A stretch of 64,000 nucleotides of DNA from Bradyrhizobium roseum (GCF_030413175.1 NZ_CP129212.1:2728001-2792000), one strand, 5' to 3'; counted from the stretch's first letter, positions 27,500 through 36,644 are shown. Program-made: numbers and translations. Notes: a model not told the origin generated them from the sequence alone.

Positions 27500-28173
27500 G
27501 ACGCGGCGCTCCGGTTGGACTGACGTACGGATACCCCGGCCGATTCGTACTTGTCGAGAAAGCCCTCGACGTCGAGTTTTCGGAAATCGGGCAGGGCGCG
27601 GCGCAGCGTCTCGTGGTCCCAGTCCCACCAAGCAAGGTTCGTCAGTCGATCGGCGGTGGATTCGGGAAACCGCCGCTTGATCGGCCGCGCCGGGTTGCCG
27701 CCGACGATCGTGTAGGCGGAGACGTCCTTGGTGACGATGGCGCCGGCCGCGACCACCGCGCCGGTACCGATTGAACGGCCGGGCAGGATCACCGCGCCGT
27801 GGCCGATCCAGACGTCATGGCCGATATGGACGTGGTGCTCGCGCCGCCAGGCGAAGAATTCGGTATCGTCGCTCTCGCCCGGAAAATAGCTGCTGGCGCG
27901 GTAGGTGAAATGCGCCTGCGACGCACGGTGCATCGGGTGATTGCCCGGGTTGATCCGCGTCATTGCCGCGATCGAGCAGAACTTTCCGATTGAAGTGTAG
28001 GTGATCTGCGAGTCGTTCACGACGTAGGAATAATCGTCCATCGTGACTTCGAGCAAAATGGTCCGGGCGCCGACCTCGGTATAGGCGCCAAACTTGCAGT
28101 CGCGCGTCGAGGCGGTCGGGTCGATCGTCGGTTCGTTGGAAAGCATTTTGCCGGCCATGGCAGGTCCATCCAT
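27496..28173 (-). CDS. phosphonate-cluster hexapeptide-repeat acyltransferase
   Basis: A 225-residue left-handed beta-helix transferase. Hexapeptide pattern is clear in [32 protein letters not shown] and the [13 protein letters not shown] end loop typical of xenobiotic/chloramphenicol acetyltransferase-type enzymes; the catalytic His is probably in [12 protein letters not shown]. Length and segments fit the phosphonate-linked transferase hexapeptide family. It may acetylate aminoalkylphosphonates or an intermediate. The ATG at 28173 is used; 28158 is an alternative. A Pho box lies about 35 bases upstream on the same strand. Confidence 0.82.
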   Translation of the reverse strand: MDGPAMAGKMLSNEPTIDPTASTRDCKFGAYTEVGARTILLEVTMDDYSYVVNDSQITYTSIGKFCSIAAMTRINPGNHPMHRASQAHFTYRASSYFPGESDDTEFFAWRREHHVHIGHDVWIGHGAVILPGRSIGTGAVVAAGAIVTKDVSAYTIVGGNPARPIKRRFPESTADRLTNLAWWDWDHETLRRALPDFRKLDVEGFLDKYESAGVSVRQSNRSAAS

Positions 28174-28207
28174 CAAGGGAAAGTCACGCTGGTCTTCGAT
28201 GCGCTCA

Positions 28208-28225
28208 GTGACAGTATCATGACGG
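28208..28225 (-). promoter_or_regulatory. Pho box, leftward phosphonate operon
   Basis: On the minus strand the sequence reads CCGTCAT GATA CTGTCAC, two 7-base PhoB half sites with the standard 4-base spacer (11-bp period). It lies 35 bases before the hexapeptide transferase start. PhoB activation under phosphate limitation is the expected effect. Confidence 0.65.
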
Positions 28226-28273
28226 GCGCATGACGCGAGCGGCGGCTGTGGACGAACGCCGCACCGCAGCAGT

Positions 28274-28291
28274 CTGTCACACAACTGTTAG
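28274..28291 (+). promoter_or_regulatory. Pho box, phnCDEE operon
   Basis: CTGTCAC ACAA CTGTTAG matches the two-half-site PhoB consensus with the correct 4-base spacer, 19 bases upstream of the phnC ATG. The closeness to the start codon suggests a short leader, or that the true start is the second ATG at 28338. Confidence 0.7.
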
Positions 28292-28310
28292 ATCGAGCGG
28301 CTAGCGATGC

Positions 28311-29153
28311 ATGACGACGACAACGCTGGAGCAGTGCATGCTGGTGGTGGAAGGGTTGACGTGCCGGTTCGGCACCAAGGCCGCGGTAGACAACGCGTCA
28401 TTCTCGATTCAGCCCGGCAGCTTCGTCGGCGTGATCGGACGATCCGGCGCCGGCAAGTCGACTCTGCTGCGGATGATCAACCGCCTCGCCGAGCCCTCCG
28501 AAGGCCGCATCCTGTTCGAGGGCGTCGACGTTACCGCGCTGCGCGGCAAGGAACTGCGGCAGTGGCGTGCGCGTTCGGCCATGATATTTCAGCAGTTCAA
28601 CCTGGTTGGTCGGCTCGACGTCCTGACCAATGTGCTGATGGGGCGGCTTTCAACGGTGCCGACATGGCGGTCGCTGGCGCAGCTCTGGCCCGAAGAAGAC
28701 AAGGCGATTGCGATGTCGGCGCTAGAACAGTTCGACATGGCCTCGATTGCGGCCCAGCGCGCCGACCAGCTGTCGGGCGGCCAGCAACAGCGTGTCGCAA
28801 TTGCGCGTGCGCTGGTCCAGCAGCCTGCAATGATACTCGCCGACGAACCGATCGCCTCGCTCGATCCCCGCAACACCCGGATCGTGATGGATGCGCTGCT
28901 GCGGATCAACAAGCATTTCGGCATCACGGTGGTCTGTAATCTGCACTCGCTCGATCTGGCGCGCAGCTATTGCGACCGCCTGATCGGCATGGCTTCGGGA
29001 CGGATTGTATTCGACGGCGCGCCGGTGGCGCTGACCGATCGCATCTCGCGCGAACTCTACGATCTCGAGGCAGATGAAGTGATGGGCGCCGCGCCTGAGC
29101 ATGTGCCGGAAAGCGTGGCAATTCCTGCTCTCGGCACCGTCGCCGTCGCCTGA
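28311..29153 (+). CDS. phnC: phosphonate ABC transporter ATP-binding protein PhnC
   Basis: A 280-residue ABC ATPase: Walker [10 protein letters not shown] (about residue 46), Q-loop [23 protein letters not shown], which is typical of PhnC, signature LSGGQQQR (about 154) and Walker [13 protein letters not shown]. It energises uptake of phosphonates bound by PhnD. It heads the rightward phnCDEE operon behind a Pho box. The first ATG at 28311 is annotated; an ATG nine codons later would also keep the whole domain. Confidence 0.93.
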   Translation: MTTTTLEQCMLVVEGLTCRFGTKAAVDNASFSIQPGSFVGVIGRSGAGKSTLLRMINRLAEPSEGRILFEGVDVTALRGKELRQWRARSAMIFQQFNLVGRLDVLTNVLMGRLSTVPTWRSLAQLWPEEDKAIAMSALEQFDMASIAAQRADQLSGGQQQRVAIARALVQQPAMILADEPIASLDPRNTRIVMDALLRINKHFGITVVCNLHSLDLARSYCDRLIGMASGRIVFDGAPVALTDRISRELYDLEADEVMGAAPEHVPESVAIPALGTVAVA

Positions 29154-29227
29154 GTGCCGATGTTTAAACCAAGAGTTCGCGGGACCGGATTACCGCCAGC
29201 TTCATTTTCGCGACAACGGGAGACGTC

Positions 29228-30136
29228 ATGATGGATCGTCGTATGATTTTCGCCGCTGCGGCGGCATTGGCATTCTCAACCTCGGCCGCCACGGCTCAGG
29301 ATTGGAAGGCAAAATATCCGGAGCTGGTGTTTGCCAAGGTTCCCGATGAGAATGCCTCGGGCACGACCAACCGCTGGACTCCTCTGACGGAGTATCTGTC
29401 CCGCGAACTCGGGACCAAAGTCACGCTGCGGATCGCCAACGATTATGCCGCGGTCATCGAAGGCCAGCGGGCAGGCAACATCCACGTCGCGATGTATGGT
29501 CCGGCGTCGTATGCACGCGCCTACATCATCGGTGCGAAGGTTGAGCCGTTCGCGATCGAAGTGAATGGCGATGGAACCAAAGGCTACTACTCGGTCCTCT
29601 ATGTCAAAAGCGATTCGAGCTACAAGGACATCCAGGACCTGAAGGGCAAGAATCTCTGCCTTGTCGATCCCAATTCGACGTCAGGCAACAACGTCCCGCG
29701 CTTTGCGATGGACAAGATGGGCATCGACCCGGAAAAATTCTTTTCCAAAGTGGTTTATTCGGGAAGCCACGAAAACGCGGTGATCGGACTCGCGCAGGGT
29801 ACCTGCGACGCGGCGTTCAACTGGTGGAACGACGAGAAAGAGTCTAACCTGCTCCGGATGGACCGGAAGGGCATGGCGAAGGCTGTCGACTTCAAGATCA
29901 TCATGAAGTCCGAGCAGATCGTGAATTCGCCGATGGCATATCTCGGCAGTCTACCCGCCGACCTCAAGGCGGCGATCAAGAAAGCCGTGCTTGAAATCGC
30001 GGTGAAGGACAAGGCCGCGTTCGACAAGATCTACGAGGGCAAGCAGTTGCCCTTCGTCGAAGTCGATCACAAGGCGTATGAGGCCGTGATCGACCTCACC
30101 AAGTTTGTCGACAGCCTTCGCAAGCAGAAATCCTGA
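29228..30136 (+). CDS. phnD: phosphonate ABC transporter substrate-binding protein PhnD
   Basis: A 302-residue periplasmic binding protein with a signal peptide ending near AATAQ (residue 24). Family landmarks are ELVFAKVPDENASGTTNRWTPLTEYLSRELG, AMYGPASYARAY, the CLVDPNSTSGNNVPRF ligand loop and the SGSHENAVIGLAQGTCDAAFNWW segment. It binds alkylphosphonates in the periplasm. It lies 74 bases after phnC and 68 bases before the first phnE gene. Confidence 0.93.
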   Translation: MMDRRMIFAAAAALAFSTSAATAQDWKAKYPELVFAKVPDENASGTTNRWTPLTEYLSRELGTKVTLRIANDYAAVIEGQRAGNIHVAMYGPASYARAYIIGAKVEPFAIEVNGDGTKGYYSVLYVKSDSSYKDIQDLKGKNLCLVDPNSTSGNNVPRFAMDKMGIDPEKFFSKVVYSGSHENAVIGLAQGTCDAAFNWWNDEKESNLLRMDRKGMAKAVDFKIIMKSEQIVNSPMAYLGSLPADLKAAIKKAVLEIAVKDKAAFDKIYEGKQLPFVEVDHKAYEAVIDLTKFVDSLRKQKS

Positions 30137-30204
30137 GGAAAGCGAAGGGTCCGGATGGAACGGGCGGATCGCGAGATCCGCCTATCCTTCTTCCCGAACA
30201 TCCC

Positions 30205-31092
30205 ATGCGAACAGCGGTCCCCGAATTCCCGGAAGCCAGGCTGCGCGAACTGGCTGATCGCTATGCGGCTGCGGTTGCGGCCAAGCGCAGGCGCATATGG
30301 CTGGGTTGCGCGCTGCTGGTCGCCGCGGCCATCGCTGCGGGGTGGATGGGCGATGTCAACTTCGGCAGTTTCGTCGAGAACTTCTGGAGATTTCCGGCCT
30401 ATTTTGTCAGCATAGCTCCTAAGTTTTCGTTCGCGACCGCGTGGGTTGATCTTTCGGATTGGCTTTGGGGACTACCGCGCTGGACCCGGCTTCTCGGTGA
30501 TACGTTACTGATCGCGTATATGGGAACGCTGACGGGAGCGTTGTGCGGTTTCGCTCTCTGCTTCCTCGCGTCGGCCAACCTCGTGAAATCCCGTACGACC
30601 GTGTTCGTCACGCGGCGCGTTCTCGAATTCTGCCGGACCGTGCCGGAGATCGTCTTTGCCCTGATTTTTGTACTGGCGTTTGGTCTGGGGCCGCTGCCGG
30701 GCGTTCTCGCCATCGCGATCCATACCGCCGGAGCGCTGGGCAAGCAGTTTGCCGAAGTTGTCGAGAACATTGACAGCAAGCCGATCGAAGGGGTCGCGGC
30801 AAGCGGTGGAAACTGGCTTCAGATCGTCCGGTTTGGGGCTTTGCCCCAGGTGATCTCGAACTTCGTCAGCTATGCCCTGCTCAGGTTCGAGATCAACGTC
30901 CGCGGCGCGGCCGTGATGGGTTTTGTCGGCGCCGGCGGAATCGGCCAGGATCTGATCGAGGCCGTCCGCAAGTTCTATTACAGCGATGTTAGTGCCATCC
31001 TTCTGCTGATCGTTGTCACCGTCATGTTGATCGACTTCGTCACTGAGCGGGTGCGGCACCGCCTCCTCGGGCTGGAGGACTCCGCCAGATGA
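30205..31092 (+). CDS. phnE: phosphonate ABC transporter permease PhnE (first copy)
   Basis: A 295-residue inner-membrane permease with about six transmembrane segments. It carries the EAA-like loop (IEGVAASGGNWLQIVRFGALPQV, about residue 195) and the PhnE pattern VMGFVGAGGIGQDLIEAVRKFYYSDV near the C-terminus. Many phn operons have two adjacent permease genes, as here, presumably forming a heterodimer. It overlaps the second permease gene by four bases. Confidence 0.92.
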   Translation: MRTAVPEFPEARLRELADRYAAAVAAKRRRIWLGCALLVAAAIAAGWMGDVNFGSFVENFWRFPAYFVSIAPKFSFATAWVDLSDWLWGLPRWTRLLGDTLLIAYMGTLTGALCGFALCFLASANLVKSRTTVFVTRRVLEFCRTVPEIVFALIFVLAFGLGPLPGVLAIAIHTAGALGKQFAEVVENIDSKPIEGVAASGGNWLQIVRFGALPQVISNFVSYALLRFEINVRGAAVMGFVGAGGIGQDLIEAVRKFYYSDVSAILLLIVVTVMLIDFVTERVRHRLLGLEDSAR

Positions 31093-31943
31093 ATTCCTTC
31101 GACTTCGACAATCGGGCCGGCATCGCTCAACGCTATCCGGAAGTATTCCGTCCGGACTGGTGGCATCGGGCAGGAATCGCGATCGGCATTGGCAGCGCCA
31201 TAGCGCTTTTTCTGTATGGGATCGTCCAGCTCGACATTCCCTTTCACCGGCTTTCCGATGGATTGAACAGGCTGGGTGAATTCGTTCGGCTGATGGTGCC
31301 GCCTAATCCCGGGTCCTGGGCGGAAGTACTCAAATATCTGCATGCGCTCGGCGAGACGGTTTCGATTGCGTTTCTCGGCACGTTGGGCGGGGCGCTGCTC
31401 GCGTTGCCGGTATCCCTGCTGGCGGCGCGCAATGTGGTCGCAAACCGGATCGTCCACGTCTTGACGCGCCGCAGCCTCGATACCATTCGCGGTGTCGATA
31501 CCCTGATATGGGCCCTCATCTGGGTCGGTGTCGTCGGGTTGGGGCCGTTTGCAGGGATGCTCGCCGTGATCTGCAGCGATTTCGGCACGTTCGGCAAGCT
31601 GTTCTCGGAAGCGATCGAGGTTGCCGACAAGAACCCCGCCGAGGGGGTTCGATCGTCGGGCGGCAACCATCTCCACAGTGTCCGGTTCGGATTGCTGCCG
31701 CAGGTCTTTCCGGTCCTGCTGAGCCAGGTGCTCTATTATTTCGAATCGAATACGCGATCGGCGACGATCATCGGCATCGTCGGGGCCGGTGGGATCGGGC
31801 TTCAGCTCGCCGAGCAGATCCGGGTGCTGGAATGGCAAAAAGTGTCGTTTCTGATCCTGCTGATCCTGATCACGGTATCTGCGATCGACTGGATGTCAGG
31901 TAAGCTGCGCTTCGCGATCATCGGCAAGCGGGCGATCGCATAA
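31089..31943 (+). CDS. phnE: phosphonate ABC transporter permease PhnE (second copy)
   Basis: A 284-residue permease paralogous to the preceding one: IPFHRLSDGLNRLGEFVRLMVPPNPGSW at the N-terminus, the loop AEGVRSSGGNHLHSVRFGLLPQVFP (about residue 182) and the C-terminal IIGIVGAGGIGLQLAEQIRVLEWQKV. It starts in the stop of the first phnE (ATGA at 31089) and ends 12 bases before the convergent phnF gene. Confidence 0.92.
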   Translation: MNSFDFDNRAGIAQRYPEVFRPDWWHRAGIAIGIGSAIALFLYGIVQLDIPFHRLSDGLNRLGEFVRLMVPPNPGSWAEVLKYLHALGETVSIAFLGTLGGALLALPVSLLAARNVVANRIVHVLTRRSLDTIRGVDTLIWALIWVGVVGLGPFAGMLAVICSDFGTFGKLFSEAIEVADKNPAEGVRSSGGNHLHSVRFGLLPQVFPVLLSQVLYYFESNTRSATIIGIVGAGGIGLQLAEQIRVLEWQKVSFLILLILITVSAIDWMSGKLRFAIIGKRAIA

Positions 31944-31955
31944 GGTCTTGCCGGC

Positions 31956-32684
31956 CTAATCATTCTCGACCAGAAACTCCACGCGTTCAGCGGCAAAGCG
32001 CGCGCGCTTGGTCACCAGCGGTTTGCCGTCGATGTCGACGTCGGTGGCATCGACCACCAGGATCGGCCGTCCGAGGGCGAGATCCAGCCTTGCGGCGTCG
32101 GTCGCATCGACGATGCCGGCGGTGATCCGGGTCGACGCACGGCGAAAATCCCTGACGCCGTAGTGCGCCACCAGCTTGGTCATCGACCGCACATGGGCGA
32201 AGACTTTTCCGGCATCGGGAAAACGTTCGGCCGACAGCCAGGAGGTGCTGACACAGATCGGCGTGCGGTCGGCGAGCCGTACCGATTCGATCCGGATCAG
32301 CGGTGTCCCCGTCTTCAGTCCGAGCTCCCGCGCCAGCTCGCGCGGGGCGTCTTCCTGCGTCGCATCGATGAACTGGCCGCGCGGCTCATGGCCGCCGGCG
32401 CCGACGATTTCGGAAAACCGCGTGCGTGAGCGCAGCGGATAGGCGATGCGCCGGGTCTCGACATAGGTGCCGCTGCCGCGTTCGGCGCGCACCAGGCCGC
32501 GTTCGGCCAGCGCGGCGAGCGCGCGGCGAACGGTATGGCGGTTGACCCGATAGGTCTCGGCGATCTCCACCTCGCCCGGCAGCTTTTCCCCGGCAGCAAA
32601 GCGGCCCTCGGCGATGCCGCGCTCGATGCCGTCGGCGACCTGTCGCCACAAGGCGACGCCGGAAGCGATGTCCTGAATGCTCAT
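31956..32684 (-). CDS. phnF: phosphonate utilisation transcriptional regulator PhnF
   Basis: A 242-residue GntR/HutC-type regulator. The N-terminal winged helix (about residues 10-75) reads AAGEKLPGEVEIAETYRVNRHTVRRALAALAERGLV. The C-terminal UTRA domain includes RTRFSEIV, the GTPLIRIESVRLADRTPICVSTSW segment and LGRPILVVDATDVDIDGKPL. PhnF proteins repress phosphonate genes and bind an inverted repeat in the phnF-phnG gap; a good candidate operator lies at 32753-32776. It is divergent from phnG and convergent with phnE. Confidence 0.92.
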   Translation of the reverse strand: MSIQDIASGVALWRQVADGIERGIAEGRFAAGEKLPGEVEIAETYRVNRHTVRRALAALAERGLVRAERGSGTYVETRRIAYPLRSRTRFSEIVGAGGHEPRGQFIDATQEDAPRELARELGLKTGTPLIRIESVRLADRTPICVSTSWLSAERFPDAGKVFAHVRSMTKLVAHYGVRDFRRASTRITAGIVDATDAARLDLALGRPILVVDATDVDIDGKPLVTKRARFAAERVEFLVEND

Positions 32685-32719
32685 GCGGCGGGTTCGGCCA
32701 TTGGAGAAAAATTACCTCG

Positions 32720-32737
32720 GCGTCACGAAATCGTCAT
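32720..32737 (+). promoter_or_regulatory. weak Pho box before phnG
   Basis: GCGTCAC GAAA TCGTCAT contains two GTCA cores at the 11-bp period of Pho boxes, 62 bases before phnG. It matches less well than the sites near phnC, but its position in the divergent phnF-phnG promoter is apt. Confidence 0.4.
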
Positions 32738-32752
32738 GGCGTTTCGGTATCG

Positions 32753-32776
32753 AGTTGTCTAGTATCATAGACAACT
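32753..32776. promoter_or_regulatory. candidate PhnF operator (perfect inverted repeat)
   Basis: AGTTGTCTA at 32753-32761 and TAGACAACT at 32768-32776 form a perfect 9-bp inverted repeat with a 6-base centre (GTATCA). It sits in the divergent promoter between phnF and phnG, 22 bases before the phnG ATG. The TAGACAAC core resembles operators of GntR/HutC regulators of phosphonate genes. Confidence 0.7.
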
Positions 32777-32798
32777 TGATTCAGGCAAGGTCGATGTG

Positions 32799-33257
32799 AT
32801 GGCAGGCGAGGAAACTCACGGGCAGGCCCGGCGCAGGGCGACGATGGCGGTGTTGGCCTACGCCGAGGCCGCGGACATCGCCGGCCGGCTCGAAGCGATG
32901 GCGTTGCCGGCGCATCAGGACCTGCGCGAGCCCGAAAATGGTCTGGTGATGGTGCGTGGCCGCGTCGGCGGTGACGGCGCGCCGTTCAATCTCGGCGAGG
33001 CCACGGTGTCGCGTGCCGCGGTGCGGCTTTCGACCGGCGAAGTCGGCTTCGGCTACACGCTTGGCCGCGACCGTCACAAGGCGAAACTGATCGCGCTGTG
33101 CGACGCCATGGTTCAGTCCGGTGAGTTTGCAGCCGCGGTGGAGGCCGAGGTGATCGCGCCGCTGCGTGCCGCAATGGTCGAACAACGAAACCGCAAGTCA
33201 GCGGAGGCGGCGGCGACGCGGGTCGATTTCTACACACTCGTGCGGGGTGAGGGCTGA
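32799..33257 (+). CDS. phnG: C-P lyase core subunit PhnG
   Basis: A 152-residue protein with PhnG features: the RRATMAVLAYAEAADIAGRLEAM opening, a GLVMVRGRVGGDGAPFNLGEATVSRAAVRL core and a GYTLGRDRHKAKLIALCDAM helix. PhnG joins PhnH, I and J in the C-P lyase core complex, which transfers methylphosphonate to ATP ribose and breaks the C-P bond. The ATG at 32799 is preferred to the GTG just before it. It ends two bases before phnH. Confidence 0.92.
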   Translation: MAGEETHGQARRRATMAVLAYAEAADIAGRLEAMALPAHQDLREPENGLVMVRGRVGGDGAPFNLGEATVSRAAVRLSTGEVGFGYTLGRDRHKAKLIALCDAMVQSGEFAAAVEAEVIAPLRAAMVEQRNRKSAEAAATRVDFYTLVRGEG

Positions 33258-33258
33258 C

Positions 33259-33864
33259 ATGACGACAATTGCCGAATTGCCCGCTGGATTTTCCGACAAG
33301 GTGTTGTCGGCGCAATCGACGTTCCGCTCCGTGATGGATGCGATGGCGCGACCGGGCAGCATCCAGCGCATTGCTTCGATGGCAGGAACGCCGCCGGCGA
33401 TGATGCGGGGCGCGGCTGCCATCGCTCTGACGCTGTTCGATCACGATACGCCGATCTGGCTGGATTCGCGGATGGCCGCGACGCCGGACGTTGGAAAATG
33501 GCTCAAATTCCACACCAGTGCACCTGTCGTCACGGATCCGTCGATCTCCAGTTTTGCGTTGGTCGGAGATCCCAAAAACCTTCCGGCGCTCGATCGCTTC
33601 GCGTTCGGCAGCAATGAATATCCGGATCGTTCGACCACGCTGATCCTGCAAGTCGAAAGCCTGACGGACGGTCCCGTGGTCGAGTTGCGGGGCCCCGGCA
33701 TCGACGGTACGGCGACATTGCGTGCTTCGATCCAGCCGCGTGACCTGTTCGAGCGGCTGGCCATCAACGCTGCGCTGTTTCCGCGCGGCATCGACGTCGT
33801 GCTGGTTCATGACGATTGCATCGTCGCCATCCCGCGCACGGCGCGGCTCGTGAGGAGAGGCTGA
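33259..33864 (+). CDS. phnH: C-P lyase core subunit PhnH
   Basis: A 201-residue PhnH protein: AQSTFRSVMDAMARPGSIQRI near the N-terminus, ALTLFDHDTPIWLD, a GSNEYPDRSTTLILQV strand, the RGPGIDG turn and a C-terminal AALFPRGIDVVLV. PhnH is a non-catalytic dimeric part of the C-P lyase core. The ATG at 33259 follows the phnG stop; a longer in-frame reading from 33166 overlaps phnG and is rejected. Confidence 0.92.
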   Translation: MTTIAELPAGFSDKVLSAQSTFRSVMDAMARPGSIQRIASMAGTPPAMMRGAAAIALTLFDHDTPIWLDSRMAATPDVGKWLKFHTSAPVVTDPSISSFALVGDPKNLPALDRFAFGSNEYPDRSTTLILQVESLTDGPVVELRGPGIDGTATLRASIQPRDLFERLAINAALFPRGIDVVLVHDDCIVAIPRTARLVRRG

Positions 33865-33866
33865 GC

Positions 33867-34970
33867 ATGTATGTAGCCGTCAAGGGGGGCGAGCGCGCCA
33901 TCGAAAACGCCCATCGCCTGCTGGCGCACGAGCGGCGCGGCGATCGTGATGTGCCCGAACTTTCGCTGGCCCAGATCTCCGAGCAGCTTTCGCTCGGCGT
34001 CGATCGTGTCATGACCGAAGGCTCGCTGTACGATCGCGAATTGGCGGCGCTCGCCATCAAGCAGGCGCGCGGCGACCTGATCGAGGCGATCTTCCTGGTG
34101 CGCGCCTTCCGCGCCACGCTGCCGCGCTTTGGCGCCACCGAGCCGGTCGACACCGGTGCGATGCAGGTTCGCCGCCGGGTTTCAGCGACCTTCAAGGATA
34201 TTCCGGGCGGTCAGATTTTGGGCCCGACCTTCGACTATACCCATCGGCTGCTCGACCCGCAGCTCGCCGAAGGTTTTGCGCCCGAGATTCCTGCGACCGG
34301 TGAAGCGTCCACGGCAGCAACCCCGCGCGTGACCGATATTCTCGGTCGCGACGGCCTGATCGAACCGTCGCCGGCCGCGGATGCTGACGCCCCCGTCGGT
34401 GACCTGACGCGCGAGCCGCTTGACTTCCCGGCGGACCGCGACCTGCGCCTGCAGAACCTCGCACGCGCCGACGAGGGGTTCCTGCTGGCGCTGGGCTATT
34501 CCTCGCAGCGTGGCTATGGCCGCAACCATCCCTTTGTCGGCGAGATCAGGTTCGGAGAGGTCGAGGTCGAATTCATGGCCGAGGATGCCGGCTTTGCAGT
34601 TCCGCTCGGGTCGATCGCGCTGACCGAGTGCCAGATGGTCAACCAGTTCAAGGGGTCGGCGACCGAAGCGCCGTGTTTCACGCGCGGCTATGGTCTCGCC
34701 TTCGGTCAGAGTGAGCGCAAGACGATGTCGATGGCGCTGGTCGACCGCAGCCTGCGCGCGCGAGAGCTCGGCGAGGAAGTGATCGCGCCGGGGCAGGACG
34801 AGGAATTCGTGATGTCGCACTCGGACAATGTGCAGGCGACCGGTTTTGTGGAGCATCTCAAGCTGCCGCATTACGTCGACTTCCAGTCCGAACTCGGCCT
34901 GCTGCGCAAACTGCGCAAGGAATTTGCCGAGGCAAACGAGATGTCGCCAATGCGGGAGGCCGCGGAATGA
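33867..34970 (+). CDS. phnI: C-P lyase core subunit PhnI
   Basis: A 367-residue PhnI: MYVAVKGGERAIENAHRLL at the start, then LSLAQISEQLSLGVDRVMTEGSLYD, RRVSATFKDIPGGQILGPTFDYTHRLLD, GYGRNHPFVGEIR and MVNQFKGSATEAPCFTRGYGLAFGQSERKTMSMALVD. PhnI is the nucleosidase-type subunit that swaps adenine of ATP for phosphonate. It overlaps phnJ by four bases. Confidence 0.94.
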   Translation: MYVAVKGGERAIENAHRLLAHERRGDRDVPELSLAQISEQLSLGVDRVMTEGSLYDRELAALAIKQARGDLIEAIFLVRAFRATLPRFGATEPVDTGAMQVRRRVSATFKDIPGGQILGPTFDYTHRLLDPQLAEGFAPEIPATGEASTAATPRVTDILGRDGLIEPSPAADADAPVGDLTREPLDFPADRDLRLQNLARADEGFLLALGYSSQRGYGRNHPFVGEIRFGEVEVEFMAEDAGFAVPLGSIALTECQMVNQFKGSATEAPCFTRGYGLAFGQSERKTMSMALVDRSLRARELGEEVIAPGQDEEFVMSHSDNVQATGFVEHLKLPHYVDFQSELGLLRKLRKEFAEANEMSPMREAAE

Positions 34971-35851
34971 ACGCGCCGACTTACAATTTCGCCTATCTCG
35001 ACGAACAGACCAAACGAATGATCCGCCGCGCCATCCTGAAGGCGATCGCGATCCCCGGCTATCAGGTGCCGTTTGCCAGCCGCGAGATGCCGATGCCTTA
35101 TGGCTGGGGCACCGGTGGCGTGCAGGTGACGGCGGCGATCCTCGGGCCCGATGACGTGCTGAAGGTGATCGACCAAGGCTCGGACGATACCACCAACGCG
35201 ATCTCGATTCGGAAATTCTTCGGCAAGACCGCCGGCGTCGCAACCACGACCGCGACGGCGGATGCCACCGTGATCCAGACAAGGCACCGCATTCCCGAGG
35301 CGCCGCTGCATGCCGGGCAGGTGCTGGTCTATCAGGTGCCGATCCCCGAGCCGCTGCGCTTCCTGGAGCCGCGCGAGACCGAGACGCGGCGCATGCATGC
35401 GCTTGGCGAGTATGGCCTGATGCACGTCAAGCTGTACGAAGACATCGCGCGCTTCGGCCACATCGCCACCGCCTATGCCTATCCGGTGAAGGTCAACGCG
35501 CGCTATGTGATGGACCCGTCGCCGACGCCGAAATTCGACAATCCGAAGATGGACAATTGCCCGGCGCTGCAGCTTTTCGGCGCGGGACGCGAGAAGCGCA
35601 TCTACGCGATCCCGCCGCATACCGAGGTGGTCTCGCTCGATTTCGAGGATCATCCGTTCACGCGCTACCGGTTCGACGCGCCCTGCGCGCTGTGCGGCGC
35701 AACGGATTCCTATCTCGACGAAATCGTCACCGACGACAAGGGCGGGCGAATGTTCGTCTGCTCCGACACCGATTATTGCGAGTCCCGGCAGTTGGCCGGT
35801 CATCGCGGCAGCGAGAGTGCCGCGCCGCACAAGGAGGCCGCGCATGGTTGA
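34967..35851 (+). CDS. phnJ: carbon-phosphorus lyase PhnJ, radical SAM-type
   Basis: A 294-residue catalytic subunit that cleaves the C-P bond, releasing the alkane (methane from methylphosphonate). It has the PhnJ opening YNFAYLDEQTKRMIRRAILKAIAIPGYQVPFASREMPMPYGWGTGG and the cluster-binding set CxxC-x21-C (CALC near residue 243, then FVC near 267), followed six residues later by the DYC Cys that acts in the thiyl radical mechanism. All essential Cys are present. Its 3' end overlaps phnK by eight bases. Confidence 0.95.
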   Translation: MNAPTYNFAYLDEQTKRMIRRAILKAIAIPGYQVPFASREMPMPYGWGTGGVQVTAAILGPDDVLKVIDQGSDDTTNAISIRKFFGKTAGVATTTATADATVIQTRHRIPEAPLHAGQVLVYQVPIPEPLRFLEPRETETRRMHALGEYGLMHVKLYEDIARFGHIATAYAYPVKVNARYVMDPSPTPKFDNPKMDNCPALQLFGAGREKRIYAIPPHTEVVSLDFEDHPFTRYRFDAPCALCGATDSYLDEIVTDDKGGRMFVCSDTDYCESRQLAGHRGSESAAPHKEAAHG

Positions 35852-36644
35852 GCCGCAAAATCCCGTGCCGGACGACGAGCCGCTTCTGGTGGCAGATCAT
35901 CTCGGCAAGAACTATGGCCGGCTCGCCGCCTGCCGCGATGTATCCTTTTCGCTCTATCCCGGCGAGGTGCTGGCGATCGTCGGCGAGTCCGGATCGGGCA
36001 AGTCGACGCTCTTGCAGCTGTTGTCGGCGCAACTCGCTCCGAGCGGCGGCCGCGTGTTCTACCGGATGCGCGATGGCGTGTTGCGCGATCTGGCCGCGCT
36101 GGGCGAAGCCGAACGCCGCTTTCTGTTCCGAACCGACTGGGGCTTTGTGCATCAGGACCCCGCGCAGGGACTGCGGATGGCGGTCTCGGCCGGCGCCAAT
36201 GTCGGGGAGCGGCTGATGGCGGTGGGCTGGAATCATTACGGTCGCATCCGCAATACCGCCTCGTCCTGGCTGGAGCGGGTCGAGATCGACACCGCGCGCA
36301 TCGACGACGCGCCGCGGACCTATTCAGGCGGCATGCGGCAGCGGTTGCAGATCGCGCGCAACCTCGTTACCGAACCGCGCCTGGTTTTCATGGACGAGCC
36401 GACCGGCGGCCTCGACGTGTCGGTACAGGCGCGGCTGCTCGATTTGATGCGTAATCTCGTCAGCGAACTCGGTCTTGCCGCCGTCGTGGTCACCCATGAC
36501 CTCGCCGTAGCGCGGCTGCTGTCGCATCGCGTCATGGTCATGAAGGGCGGGCGGGTCATCGAAACCGGTCTGACCGACCAGGTGCTCGACGATCCGCGCG
36601 AGCCTTACACCCAACTGCTCGTTTCCTCGATTCTGCCGGCATGA
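35844..36644 (+). CDS. phnK: C-P lyase ABC-type ATPase PhnK
   Basis: A 266-residue ABC ATPase: LLVADHLGKNYG, Walker A GESGSGKST (about residue 49), a long Q-loop region with GFVHQDPAQGLRMAVSAGANVGERLM, signature YSGGMRQR (about 157) and Walker B LVFMDEPTGGLDVS. PhnK docks on the PhnGHIJ core rather than a permease. It starts within phnJ (ATG at 35844) and overlaps phnL by four bases. Confidence 0.94.
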   Translation: MVEPQNPVPDDEPLLVADHLGKNYGRLAACRDVSFSLYPGEVLAIVGESGSGKSTLLQLLSAQLAPSGGRVFYRMRDGVLRDLAALGEAERRFLFRTDWGFVHQDPAQGLRMAVSAGANVGERLMAVGWNHYGRIRNTASSWLERVEIDTARIDDAPRTYSGGMRQRLQIARNLVTEPRLVFMDEPTGGLDVSVQARLLDLMRNLVSELGLAAVVVTHDLAVARLLSHRVMVMKGGRVIETGLTDQVLDDPREPYTQLLVSSILPA

